Source of the DNA: Excoecaria cochinchinensis
Lineage: Eukaryota > Streptophyta > Magnoliopsida > Malpighiales > Euphorbiaceae
DNA length: 64,000 nucleotides
Reading direction: 5' to 3'
NCBI GenBank assembly: GCA_947683425.1
Contig: CANTUQ010000076.1
Coordinates: forward strand, 1-64,000
The notes under the pieces were generated by a model, which saw only the letters and a list, made by a program, of their open reading frames with translations, did not search any database and was not told the DNA's origin. Shown piece by piece: positions 20,867 to 32,800 of this stretch. How positions within the stretch are numbered: position 1 is the stretch's first letter; every line of letters begins with the position of its first letter. The position numbers and the translations under genes were made by a program.

Positions 20867-23800
20867 CTATTTAGGAATATCTCTACATGTCTTTCGATTG
20901 TTCCCGTATTTCTGACATTTGCTGCACCGAATTTTGATCATTGACTCCCAGCCTGCTTTGATTCTCCTCTTCTTAGGTCTTCCTGATTTGAGTTTCCCTA
21001 TTGGTGGTAGTACAATTTCCTCTCCAACGTAACTTGGAATGTTCCAATACATCTGATTATCAATAGGATGCACAATTGCTTCGTATATTGCTAACATTGT
21101 CTCTTTGGTGTAGTAGCTTGAGCAAAACTCATAACAATCCATATGCTTATCATTTATTACTGCTAAAGCATGTGCACATGGTAATCCATCCAATTGAAAC
21201 TTGTTGCAAGTTCATGCTCTTTCTTTAAAGTTTACACTGTATGCTTTTTCTTGAACTAAGACGCTAAAAATATCACTATTATATGGTATCACCTACAACA
21301 ACCGAAAAAACATAAAATCCATTATATCCATCAATAACAAAAATAGCAGATAAGAGGCAACATAATACAGCAGCATCAACATAAACATCATGCATAATTA
21401 TCCAGCTACACCACATCATGCATAATTATCCAGCTACACCTACTGCAAATCATAACAATACAGCAACATCAACAACTAGCATAAAAGTCCAACAATATCA
21501 ATGGAGGCATAAAATCAGTGGTTGTATAGTGGGCGTATATTACAATTATACTAAGTGTGTACTACTAGTATACTAAACGTGTACTAGTTGTAAACTATGC
21601 TTGCACTAAAAGTATATAATCTCATTCTTTTTATACCAAAAATATTTTAATCATTTAATAGCCACTTCATATATTATCAAGAACTTATAAACATGCTTCT
21701 CATATATGAAAAAATATAAATAAATGACAACCAATGCCTTCTTCACTAACAAAAATAAATAGATAAAAAAGAAATAAAGATCAAACCTTCATTTTCATAG
21801 ATGAAATGAAGTTTTTTTTCAATTGTTCTTCATACTTCTTAGTTAGTTTTGTGAATGTTGACATGACTATATTTCTATTTGCATAAGTCCATTCTTGAGT
21901 CAAATTGCGTATGTACTCAATTAAGCCTGTTATTGGTAAATTTCTAGCTGCTTTGATTGCAGCATTCATTGACTCCGCAATATTAGAAGTCATAGATGAA
22001 TACCTGTTATTCACAGAGTGCAACCTAGACCATTTCTCGTAACCAACCATAGACATATATTCCGGTATTTTACCATCAACCTTTTTCATTTCATTCATAT
22101 AATAATCAAAATCCTCATTTGTGTATGATTCAACAGCTTTAAACAATAAATCTTTGAGTTTCTTTGAGTTTTTCTTGAACTTTCTTTTCACATTATTCAA
22201 TAAGTGATATACACAAATGCAATGAGGAACACCAGGATATACCCTTGCAGCTGCTATATGTATACTTTCATACCTATCAGATATGATGCACATTTGATCT
22301 CCTATCCCATATGTTTGCCTAAATTTACTAAAAAACCACTCCCAAGAAGCGTCATTCTCTGAATCAACAATGCAGAAAGCTAAAACAAATATTTTCCCAC
22401 CAGCATCTTGAGTTGAAGCTGTTACTAAAGTGCCCCCATATGCTGCCTTCAAAAAAGTACCATCTACAACTATAATTGGCAAGCAATATTTCCAACCTTT
22501 TACTGATGCATCTAAAGCAATGAACAGATATAAAAATGACAAGTTATCTTGAGTCTCTAGATGAATAGTAGAACCAAGATTTGTCTTTTGAAGCATATAC
22601 AAATATCTTGGTAATAAAGAATATGAATCACATGGTTTACCTCTAATCATATCCATAGCTCTTTCCATTGACCTCAAAGCTTTCATATAGTTGATATTCA
22701 CTCCATGTTCATTTCTCATATCGCGTATTATGTCAGCTGGTGTGTACACAGTCTTTACATCCACATATTTTGATTTGATCAACCTAGCAATAATACATGA
22801 TGTAGCTTGCCTTTTTCTGCTTAACCTTAGCTTCAAACTGCAGGAGTGAGTACCTTTGAAAACTCTAATTTTAAACATCCTAGTATTCCCTTGTTTTGAA
22901 GCTTTTAATTGCCATGGACATGCCTCATCCAAGCAACAAATCTCATATCTACTCTCACATGATCTACACACCTTGAATTGGAAATAATTATTTATTACAA
23001 AAAGGCTTAATGCTGTTTTCAGCATATCATTGTCTTTAAAAATCTGTCCAACCTCAATTCTTGAAACACTTGGATTTGTCATAAATTCTTCTTCATCTCC
23101 TTCTACCTCTTTGCTTCTGTTATTCAAAATTTCATCAGTTTGTTTACTCACCAAACTAGCATAATTCATCATGTCTACAATTGCTTCGTCCTGGTTGATA
23201 GTTTGTATAACTTCATTCAATATTAAACTTGTTGCTTCAGGTTCAACTTCTATCATTCCAAGATCACTTAAAACTGTTTTGGAGCTTTCACCTGTAATAA
23301 AAATATTTAAATAATTAATTAAAATAATATAATTTATTGAATATTAAAAATGACTAAAAAAATAGAGAGAGAGCTAAGAGAAACAGCAAACATAAAATGC
23401 ATGCAGATCCAAAAAAAATTGGCCTAATCAGCACTATATTTCCTTTTAACAGTACATCACTAAAATATGAAACTCATGACCTAAGCTAGTGAAAATATAA
23501 GCTACAAATATCATAAGCAATGATTAACATAAATCGATGAGCATATTGAACACATATATATCAAACCATAAATGTCACCAAAACAATAAAAAACAAATGT
23601 CATTATTCTCAATGCGAGTAACTATGAATTTCCTGAAATTCATACAATAGCAGCATCACAATAATATTTAAAATTGACAAAGGCAATTTCAAAAATACCA
23701 GTTTCACAGATTTCCATTTTTGTAATGCATAATGGATATGATTTGAAACATTTTTCTCTGATCTTCAAAGACAAATAGAAGAGCAATGTCATATCAACTT

Positions 23801-23996
23801 TTATTTTAAGTGGAGGATATCCATCTCCAATGACATATTTGATGTCCAATTTACTATTTTCAATGCCTCGATACAACTGTTTACTTATTAAATCCACAAA
23901 ATTATCAAAGCTGCAACCTGATAGAATTAGTATTCCATCAACTTGAAAATCCCGGTACTCAAATAGTTCACTCCATTCTCCATCATATTGAATCAA
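20867..23996 (-). pseudogene. MULE transposase (MuDR-type), three exons
   Basis: Exon 1 (23996 or upstream to about 23640) is the N-terminal domain (IQYDGEWSELFEY ... VDLISKQLY). Exon 2 (23291 to about 21786, acceptor TTATTACAG) has the zinc-binding CRSCESRYEICC...CPWQL region, then the MULE DDE core: VVDGTFLKAAYGG, ISDRYESI, HCICVYHLLNNVK and SNIAESMNAAIKAAR. Exon 3 (21292-20867) has the SWIM finger and the terminal knuckle CSKCQKYGNNRKTC, where Asn stands at the His position. Lesions: TGA five codons into the upstream start context (about 24005), and TGA at 21212-21214 at the first Cys of the SWIM CxC. The core is otherwise open, so inactivation looks modest compared with the retroelements nearby. 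Confidence 0.85.
21530..21620. repeat. 11-bp-type minisatellite in transposase intron 2
   Basis: Degenerate units (GTGTACTACTAG, TATACTAAACGTGTACTAG, TTGTAAACTATG) resemble the ACGTATACTAG array near the left end. A separate 28-bp direct repeat (CATCATGCATAATTATCCAG) lies just upstream at about 21386-21440. Confidence 0.5.
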
Positions 23997-25020
23997 AACT
24001 AGAATTCCTCAATTTTCCATCATTGTAATATCCTATATAAATACACATATAAATCATAGTTAATATCTAAAAATATTAAACTATAATCTCGCAACATAAG
24101 GAAATAAATTAAACCAAAAATTTTGAAATTTAAGAGAAGTTGCAAATGCATTCAATCATTACAATTGTGACAGAATCTAATCGTTACGATTCGTCACATC
24201 GATCAAAAACTTCAAAAACAACCAAATGCAATTAACAATCTCAAAACCAGAAATCATGACTTACTGCTGATATTACCAATATTTATACGTTGAATGTCGA
24301 TTTCGGACGGTGAATAATCATTTGATGAAAAGTTTCTGAAATCCAGAATCGATGAAATACAGAAACTTGAAAAAAAAAACACTCTCGATGAAATACAGAA
24401 ACTAAAAATCCAGAATCATTGAATAAACAGATAGATTTTTCAAAAACATTGAACGAAACATATAACATTTGTAAAATTAAAATTAGAGAGAAAGAGGAAA
24501 AGATATATTACATTATATATTTAGGAAATTGAACTCAATATATTACATAAACAAACAACTTACTGATTACAGTATAACACCAATATTCAGACGGTTAAAG
24601 TTGATTTCGGACTGAGAAGGACGACGGAATAGAAATAGAAAGATCAAAGAAGACAGATTTTGCCAGAAAGAGAAACAGAGATGATAGATTGATTCAAACG
24701 AATAAGAAAAATGATAGATGGATTCAATCGAATAAGAGAGAGTTTTTCAGTTCATAATTGAAAACGATAGAAAAATATTATAAGAGAAAACAGTAAAGGA
24801 AAATGAAACAAGGGAAATGAGAATCGGAAAGGAATGAGTGAAAGAAAGAAGTCTCCAATTTGACTATTGAAAACCTAAAAGGGAAAATACAAAAGGCCAA
24901 AATAAAAAGAAAAAGACAATTATAAAATATATTTACAAATAATGTATAATTGTAAAAGGAATTTTAAAAAGTGGTATTTTTGAAATAATATATAAAAAGC
25001 TGACATTTGTTGTAATTTCT
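23997..25020 (-). other. MULE 5' region and right terminus
   Basis: AT-rich DNA upstream of the transposase. It has a short internal repeat (GATGAAATACAGAAAC twice, at about 24349-24400; CAATATTTATACGTTGAATGTCGATTTCGGAC against CAATATTCAGACGG..., at 24278 and 24572). It ends with the terminal sequence that mirrors the left end. No gene is supported. Confidence 0.45.
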
Positions 25021-25250
25021 TCTATAATATTCACGTGAAAATTGTATCAAAATGATAAGCGGACAGTTTTTCAATCTCACAGTTTAAACCGAATTAGAGA
25101 GATACCTGAATCCCTCTAATTCGATTCGATTTTAATTAGATTTTTTTTTTATATTTCAATATTCGATCAATTCAGTTTAGTCGGTGAACCACGGACCGAA
25201 CCGACAGTGGAACACCCTCCAACCATGTATAATCCCCACTTCAAGGTTTT
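25021..25250 (+). promoter_or_regulatory. VDAC upstream region
   Basis: About 230 bp separates the MULE end from the transcribed region. A TATAAT sits at 25228-25233 in the sequence CATGTATAATCCCC, a possible TATA box. The stretch at 25080-25205 is AT/GGTTCGG-type sequence like that in the MITE at 33598, perhaps a remnant of a similar element. The start of transcription is not determined. Confidence 0.35.
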
Positions 25251-25487
25251 TAGAAAAAAGGGAATCTGAGTTTTCGCATTTTATTTAGTGGCTTTCTCGT
25301 CATTTCCAGACAATCCAACTCATAGCGTTTAAGCCGAGAAGTTGGCCTCGTTGTTTGCTCCTGCACAGCACCATAAACCCCAAAATACTCATCGCACTTA
25401 AACCTCTCGACCGAGGCGGTTGCGACAGCCTCTAATTTGTCGGCGATCATCGGCATCTCCAATCTCTCTTCATCCTTTTTCCTCGTC
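25251..25487 (+). other. VDAC: VDAC 5' UTR exon
   Basis: GC-richer, pyrimidine-rich DNA ends at a donor (CTCGTC|GTAAGC, GT at 25488-25489). A leader intron of about 1.24 kb then runs to the acceptor TTTTGTAG at 26721-26728. From 26729, 34 bp of 5' UTR lead to the ATG. A first intron in the 5' UTR is common in plant housekeeping genes. The 5' end of the exon is a guess; the donor and acceptor are seen. A 92-codon frame on the other strand here is taken as chance. Confidence 0.6.
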
Positions 25488-26762
25488 GTAAGCAAATGAC
25501 TGTCTCTCTCTCTGTGATAAGGGTTCAAGTTCTTAGGTCACCAATTTTTTTGGCGAATTCGATAGTGCATTTTCGATATTGTCAGTTCCGGATGGTTTTT
25601 GATTGGATATTATGTTATTTTTTGTTGTTAGTGTTACTTATCTTTGATTAAATTTGGGAGGTATTCTAGTAATATTACGTTTTTTCCTTTATTAAAAGCC
25701 AATGTGATGATTTTCATGGAAATGATGTGCAGCTGTCATTTTAATGATTCATTGCTCGAAGAAGCAAGCTAAGATTATTGTGAAAGAGCTAGAGATAGGC
25801 TATTTTCTGAGAAAAAGGTTGCAGTTAATGCATTATGAGGAACCCGGGGTTTCTTTTGAATTCAATCTCCCTTAGAACATGCAAAACGGCGACTTTGTCT
25901 AACTTAAATCCTATCAATGGTTGTTCTGATGTACTATAGAATTTCTTCAAATGCAAGAATCAATTTAGAAATAGAAAGTTGGAATTAACAGTAGAGCTGC
26001 TACTGGTCAATAAGATAGGTTGAGATGTGTCAGATTAAAGATTTTTCAATTTTTACGGCCTTGTTTATGCCATTTATCCAAGAGTTTAAAAAGAGGGAAA
26101 TCAGAGTTTGAAAATTTGATAAATAATCATATTTTCTAATATAGAGTTATCTTTTCTCCTTCTCGGTATGATTTGTTCGTAAAGGTCATTCGATTGTTGC
26201 TTATATTGATTTTTTTGATAATTGTTCATTTTAATATTTTTCAACTGATACATATATGGATGTATAATCACGTGTGTATTTGCATGCAAATAAAAGTTTG
26301 TAAATGAAAAGAAAGGTAATTATTCACAGTAGAATATTTAGATATGGAATTATAGAAGAATTGAGTTCACGAATAACTTGTTTAATGTGTTTTATGTGAA
26401 AGTTTGTTCACTCTTTTGATTGCTGATTTGGTGGGGTGCGGCTTTCTTTAGGTCTCCAAATGCATATTGCATTAGAAGCTTTCTGAGATACAGACTGACA
26501 ATGTTGCAAACGTTGGCCTTGTTTGGTAGATGATTTGTGTGCGTGAGGGATATTTTTAGGATACAATGCTTTGCAAAGTGTACATATATTATCTAGATTG
26601 CATATCTGCACATGTAATAACAATAGGTTGTAGGTTTTATTTTTGCCCGTTTCTACATGCTTACTTGCCCCCTAAAATTTTCAGAGGCTTCAAACTGTAT
26701 AATGTGTACACATTTTCTTGTTTTGTAGGTTGACGTTGACCACCATTCAGCTCTTATTAGAG

Positions 26763-26811
26763 ATGAGTAGCAATCCAGCTCCATTTTCAGATATTGGCAA
26801 AAGAGCCAAAG
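26763..26811 (+). CDS. VDAC: VDAC coding exon 1
   Basis: ATG at 26763, in GAGATGAG context. It encodes 16 codons plus one base, ending AAAG|GTATTA. The N-terminal helix segment PFSDIGKRAK is diagnostic. Confidence 0.92.
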
Positions 26812-29800
26812 GTATTAAAAATTTCCATGGAAGTGGCATTATGTTGGAAAATAGTTCTGCGCTCTACATTTACTGCATCTGTTAGTGCTTGATAGCATTT
26901 TTTTGTCTCCTTTTTTTCTTTCTCTCTCTCTTTTTTTTTGCCCCTTTTCTGTACCTGTCTTGCTAGATGAACATTTATCACTACATATTGTCATGTATTT
27001 CTCTAGTTGTTAGAACTTAATTCAATATCTTCTGCTATTGCATATTTAGAAATTTGCAATTCCAATATCGGAATGCTTGTTGGGCTGTCATGATGATAGT
27101 TGCAGTATGTGCACCATCTATATCTGTCATGTGGTTTATGGATCTTGGGAACAACTTGCAGGCTGGGTATTTTGGATAATTAGTTTTGTGTTGGTTGAAA
27201 AAAAAAATGAAACTATATTCATCTTGAAAGTGGGAGAATTATCATATCTGAAAGTTTCATAAGAATAACATCTAGGGTTGAATTTCATCACATAATCCAA
27301 AGAAATATTAATTTCTTTAAATTTATTTGATTGATTGTCTAAAAAAAAAAAGAAAAAGAAAACAGCAATTATAGGCAATTATATGATATAGACCTAAAGT
27401 ATTTGAAGTCACGATACTTATGGGGTTTTGATTTTGAAACTAATATGTTATGTTTTCTAGAATAGGATCGTCTCACAGGACGATTAATAGGAAAATTAAA
27501 TTCAATTGCACTTGATTTTCCTTTTGCTTTCCCTAAATTATGGTTCTTAGGTTGACTTATCTTGAATAATAACTCTGCTCTTCAAAGGGAGACTGAAACT
27601 TTGGATCTCGTTAAGAGAGAGCTCCGATCTCTTGTTTTTGATAAATTCTGACTTGCTGTTTTATTCCTCAATTTGCCTTTTAAATAGGCTAGACATATTA
27701 CAGCAATAGAAGACCTGTTTTGTAGGCTTCTAACTAAAGAGAAATAATGCTAAAAATGAACTAAACAATTCAGCAACTAACTAACAAAATAATTAGCAAA
27801 AATAATTAAATAAAAACTGAAACAAATAACTAATAAAACCCTATTCAAAGAGTCTTCTTCCTGGCACAAGTCTATTCCACAAAGGCGTCCACAACATTAC
27901 CCCCCTCTTGCTGAAAGAGCTTGTGCTCAAGCTCGAAGGATGGATAAGCTTGCTGAAAATGACCTAACTCTTCCTAAGTGGCATCAACTTCAGGGAAACC
28001 GGACCAATGAACAAGAACCTCCTTTGTCCTACGGTTGACATAGGCATGAAGGACTGTAGCAGGAAAAGGAACAACCCGACCACCCTCAAGAGGAGGTAAC
28101 TCCCTAACATGAGGTAGTTGCGCATCTTTTGGAGCCTTCAAAACAGAAACATGAAAAACATTATGGATATGGTTGTTTGCTGGCAAATCCAGCTCAAATG
28201 GAACTAGGGATGATCATGGGGCAGGGATTTCCCGTCTCCGGTGGGGACCCGACCCGAATAGGGCGGGTAATTCCCGAATTTTTCCCCCACAGGGGCAAGG
28301 GTGGGGAGAAAAAAATTTTCGTCCTTGAATTCGGGGCTGGGACTGGAAAAGGGGTCCTCGCCCTGAAAAAAATTAATATTTTATTATTTTATATATATAT
28401 ATATATATATATATTAAATTTTTTCAGGTTGATATTCATCAGTGTGGAAGTTGTCCAAGTGATATAATTAATATTTGAATTGTATGAAATGTTTACAAAT
28501 ATTTGTATTTTAATTGTATGAGATGTTTTTAATTTTAAGTCATCAATTATTAAATTTTGTAAGATAAATTTTGTGAAATATTTTTGATTTGGGTCGGAAA
28601 TTTCCATCGGGGTCGGAAATCTCCATTGGAGTTGGGTATTTTTATTGGGGACGGGGCGGGCGGATTTTTCTCCCGCGTCCCCAGCGGGGGCAGGGCAGTA
28701 GGTGGGTAGCCACTCTCCGCCCCCGCCTCGCCCCGTGATTACCCCTAAATGGAACCGACCCAACCTTCCTCAAAACCAATGGGTCTATAAAACCGAGGAG
28801 GCAACTTATGATTACCCTTGAGCTGAAGAGAGTGGTGTTAGCGGGGGTGTAAACGAAGCCAAACTAGATCCCCTGGGTTAAATTCTACTTCATGATGACC
28901 CTTATCATAATAGTTTTTCATCTGTTGTTGAGCCAAAAGAAGATGACTCCAAATATCACCCAAAACCCTATCTCGATCCAACAAAGTCGTGTCCACCGCA
29001 TCAACTCGAGTTGAACCAAGAGTATAGGATAGGAGACAAGGTGGATCACGCCTATAGGCAACCTTAAAAGGGGTGGTCTGAAGTGCTGAATGTAATGAAG
29101 TATTGTGACAAAATTTTGCCCCAGGCACCCAAGCAACCCATTTACAAGGATAGTCCCTGACAAAGCAACGGAGGTACATTTCAACTATCCTATTAACCAC
29201 CTCTGTCTGCCCATCTGTTTGCAGATGATAAGCCAAAGAGAACCGCAACTTAGCACCAAATGGAAGAGCTCCTTCAAAAATTTACTAGTAAAAACCACAT
29301 CACGATCACAAATAATTGTCTCCGGAATGCCATGTAACCGAACAATCTGCTCAAAGAAAACTTGAGCCACACCGGTAGCATTATATGGATGGGCCAACAG
29401 GATGAAGTGGACATACTTTGAAAATCTGTCAACCACTACAAACAAGACCAATTTTCCCCAAGATATGGGTAACCTGTCTATGAAATCCATTGAAATATTT
29501 GCCTAAATTTGTGTGGGTAGTTGCAATGGTTGTAACAAACTCACCGGACTAAGATGTTCCGTCTTATTCCATTGACACACCGGACAGGTAGCGACATAAG
29601 TTGCGATGTCAGTCTTCATACCCTTCCAATAAAAATCTCCACGGACCCATGCCATGTTTTTTGTATCCCTTCATATGCCTCATCATGGTAAGCGGCAAGA
29701 ATAGTGGACAACAGTGGGGAACCTTGTAGGAGGTAAATGCGGTTCTTAAACAAGAGCGACCGATCATGAACTTGCCAATCCGAGATCATCTCCCCCTGCT

Positions 29801-32800
29801 TCACCTTATTACACAAACGCAATAGCTCATCCAAATCCCAATTTCCCCTCCCGAAGCATCACATTTAACAATAAAGTCCCCGTCAAAATCGGGTAACCGC
29901 AATACCGGTGCACTGGACAAGGCTTGCCTAAGTTTCTCAAATGCATTTAAGGCTGCCTCACTCCATTGGAAGGAATTCTTCTTAAGCATGCTAGCTAAGG
30001 GAGTAGCCAACAACCCATAATCACAAACAAATTATGGTAGTAACTTGCCAACCCCAAAAAACCACGAAGGGAAGTGATGGATTGTGGTTGAGGCCAGTGC
30101 ACAGTAGCTTTTACCTTGCTCATATCCATCCCCACACCTACAACTGATATAATATGTCCCAAATATGCAACTTGAGTAGAACCAAAGCTGCATTTAGAAT
30201 GTTTCAAATGAAGCTCGTGGGCATGCAATGCTGCAAAAACCTTCTTTAGGTGTACCAAATGGTCCTCCCACTTAGTGCTGTAAATCAAGATATCAGCAAA
30301 GAAAACCAGCACAAAATGACAAATAATCATGAAATACCTCATTCATCAAGGCTTGGAAGGTGGATGGCGCATTAGTGAGGCCGAATGGCATCACAAGGAA
30401 CTCGAAAGGGCCACGATGAGTGCGGAAGGCAGTTTTTTCCACATCTATACGATACGTACGAACTTGATAGTATCCCGACCGCAAATCCAATTTAGTAAAG
30501 TACTGAGCACCGTGCAATTCATCCAAGAGCTCGTCAACCACCGGAATGGAGAACTTGTCCTTTACCATTTTAGTATTGAACTCATGGTAATCCACATAAA
30601 GCTGCCAAGATCCATCCGGTTTGGGAACTAACAAGACTGGGGATGAAAATGGGGATTTGCTAGGCCTTAACCCCTTGTTGCAGCATCTGGTTAGATTGTT
30701 TCTCAATCTCATCTTTTTGCCGGTGAGGATATCTATATGGTCTAACAACCATGGGTTTTTTTTTTTTTTTCAGGCAACAAACAAATGTGGTGGTCACACT
30801 GACGAATAGGAGGTAAGCCTGTAGGCTCATGGACTAAGTCCTCAAACTCGGTCAAAAGACCATCCATGTACTGCTCCTTCGTTGTGCCTTCTCCAATCAT
30901 GTGCAAAGCCTTGTCACAATGTTGCTGCTGTCCCTGGAAAAAAACAGGTTTCCTTTCCACCAAAAAAGACATAGTAAGGGCAGCAAAGTCCCACAATATA
31001 GGTCCCAATGTCTGTAGCTATTTAATACCCAAACAATGTCAAATCCACCTAAAGGAATTACATAAAAGTGGAAAAATTATGACCAGCAATGGAAAAAGTT
31101 ACATGAGCGCAAATGCCCGAACTCAGAACCTTCTCTCCATTAGCAATGGACACCTTGGCATCCAGCAAGGAGTGAACACGAAGAGCCAATTGTTGATCCA
31201 CAAATGAGCTAGCAAAGTTATGGGCATTGCCTGAATCAATTAAACTGAGAATCAGCTACCCTTCATGATGGCTTGTAGCTGCATAGTTCAGGCATGTGTC
31301 TGCCCTCGTAATAGCATGTAGAGAAATTTCAAGTTCAGCATCCACACCTTCCTCTAGTGTTTCCTCAATCTTATCATCTAACTCCATCCAAAAAAAGCCT
31401 TTTACATTGATGTGTAGCTGAGTATGGTTCTTCGCAATTGTAACATAACGCTTTTCATCTCCTTTTTGCCATCTGTGCTTGGGTTATCCATTTAATAAAA
31501 GGAGTCTCATTACTAGATTGAGTACTCACCGCCGTAAAAGAGGTGGTTGAGGCTCCGAGAGCTCTTGTATGTGAATTTGCTGGATTTCGAGGGCCTATTC
31601 GAGCTTGTTGCCATACCCTTTTGCAATTTTGACTAGCTTTTTGCAGCTGTTGTTTCTATTCATAAGCTTGGGCCAAACTCATAGCCATTGGTAATATGGG
31701 GGTTTGACTAGTTGAGCATCCATTGTTGAGTCATCTAACCCCGCCAAGAACAATCCATGTGCAAATGTTTAGGAATAAGTTCATCAGCTCAGGCCAACTT
31801 TTCTTAAAATTGGTGTTGGTAAATTTTTTCCGAAGGGTGAGTAGGTCCCCAATCGGGTGGCTACCTTTCGAAGGACCAAACTGTTGATAATAGTACTTTT
31901 GGAAATCTGCCAAGCTCATCGGTCCCTTAGCCCACTTTAATTGATAATACCATTACTATGCTTCCCCTAGCATGTGAAGACCAGCCAACCCAATTCGGTC
32001 AGCCACATTGGTGTGTTGATTCTCAAAAAGTTGTTCTCATCGGTGAGCCTATATTAATGGGTCTTCAGTTCCGTCGTAAGTAGAAAAATCCAATTTGGTG
32101 AATCAAGGAATTGTAGCGTGTTGCTAAACTAGTCGACGAATTGTTCTGTTTTGCTGTTAGTAGGTTTGTTGCACTTACTTCGTTTGGTGCGACAACCACC
32201 ACCCTGGCCTTAGTAGGCTCAATTGTGTTGCCTGCTTTTATTGCCATCTGCCGTTGTCTTAGGGTCATTGTGCCCTAACTCTCGCGATTGGTCTTGAAGA
32301 ATTTGCACGATTCTATCACCAAGCCGCTGCTCCATAGCCAAAATATTGGAATCAATTATGGAGTCTATGATGGAACATTCTTCCTGTAATCTAGAATTGA
32401 TGTTGTCGCCCATTGTGGTCGGCTTTAGGATACTAAATTATTATGTTTTCTAGAACAAGATTGTGCCATAGGATGATCAACAGGAAAATAACATCCAATT
32501 GCCCTCAATTTTCCTTTTTCTTTTCTTGAATTAGGCGTAGGTCGACCTATCTTGAATAATAACTCAGCTCGTCAAAGGGACACTAAAACCTTGAACCTTG
32601 TTAAGAGAGAGCTCCGATCTCTTGTTACCTTCCTTAGCTACGGATCTTGTCACAGGGCGATTAACTGAGAAGTCTAGCCCTAAGAACTACCTTTTCTCTT
32701 TATTATTATTATTATTCTTTGGTCGACCTATTGTGAATAATTTATCAGCTCGTTAAAGGAAAATTGAAACCTTGGACTTCGTTAAGAGAGAGCTCCAATC

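Larger units (their letters stand above)
16711..25020 (-). mobile_element. Mutator-like DNA transposon (MULE) with captured host gene fragment
   Basis: The transposase lies on the minus strand (23996-20867), followed by a lipin fragment and the left terminus. The termini are related in inverted orientation. Left inward: AACATTTTAAACTTTTTAT ... ACAAAAATACCACTTTCC. Right inward: CAAATGTCAGCTTTTTAT ... TCAAAAATACCACTTTTT. The terminal repeats are diverged and I could not fix the exact ends or the 9-11 bp target duplication, so both borders are approximate (±50 bp). An 11-bp minisatellite occurs in three places inside. The insertion of a 2.9-kb solo LTR enlarged it; without that it is about 5.4 kb. 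Confidence 0.7.

Noticed and set aside
16656..25020. Host lipin gene with the MULE inserted nearby
   Set aside because: Only the N-terminal domain is present, flanked by MULE transposase on one side and MULE terminus on the other; no catalytic HAD exons are found anywhere in the window.
25250..25528. 92-codon frame antisense to the VDAC 5' UTR exon
   Set aside because: No recognisable domain; overlaps the UTR exon and a clear splice donor on the plus strand.
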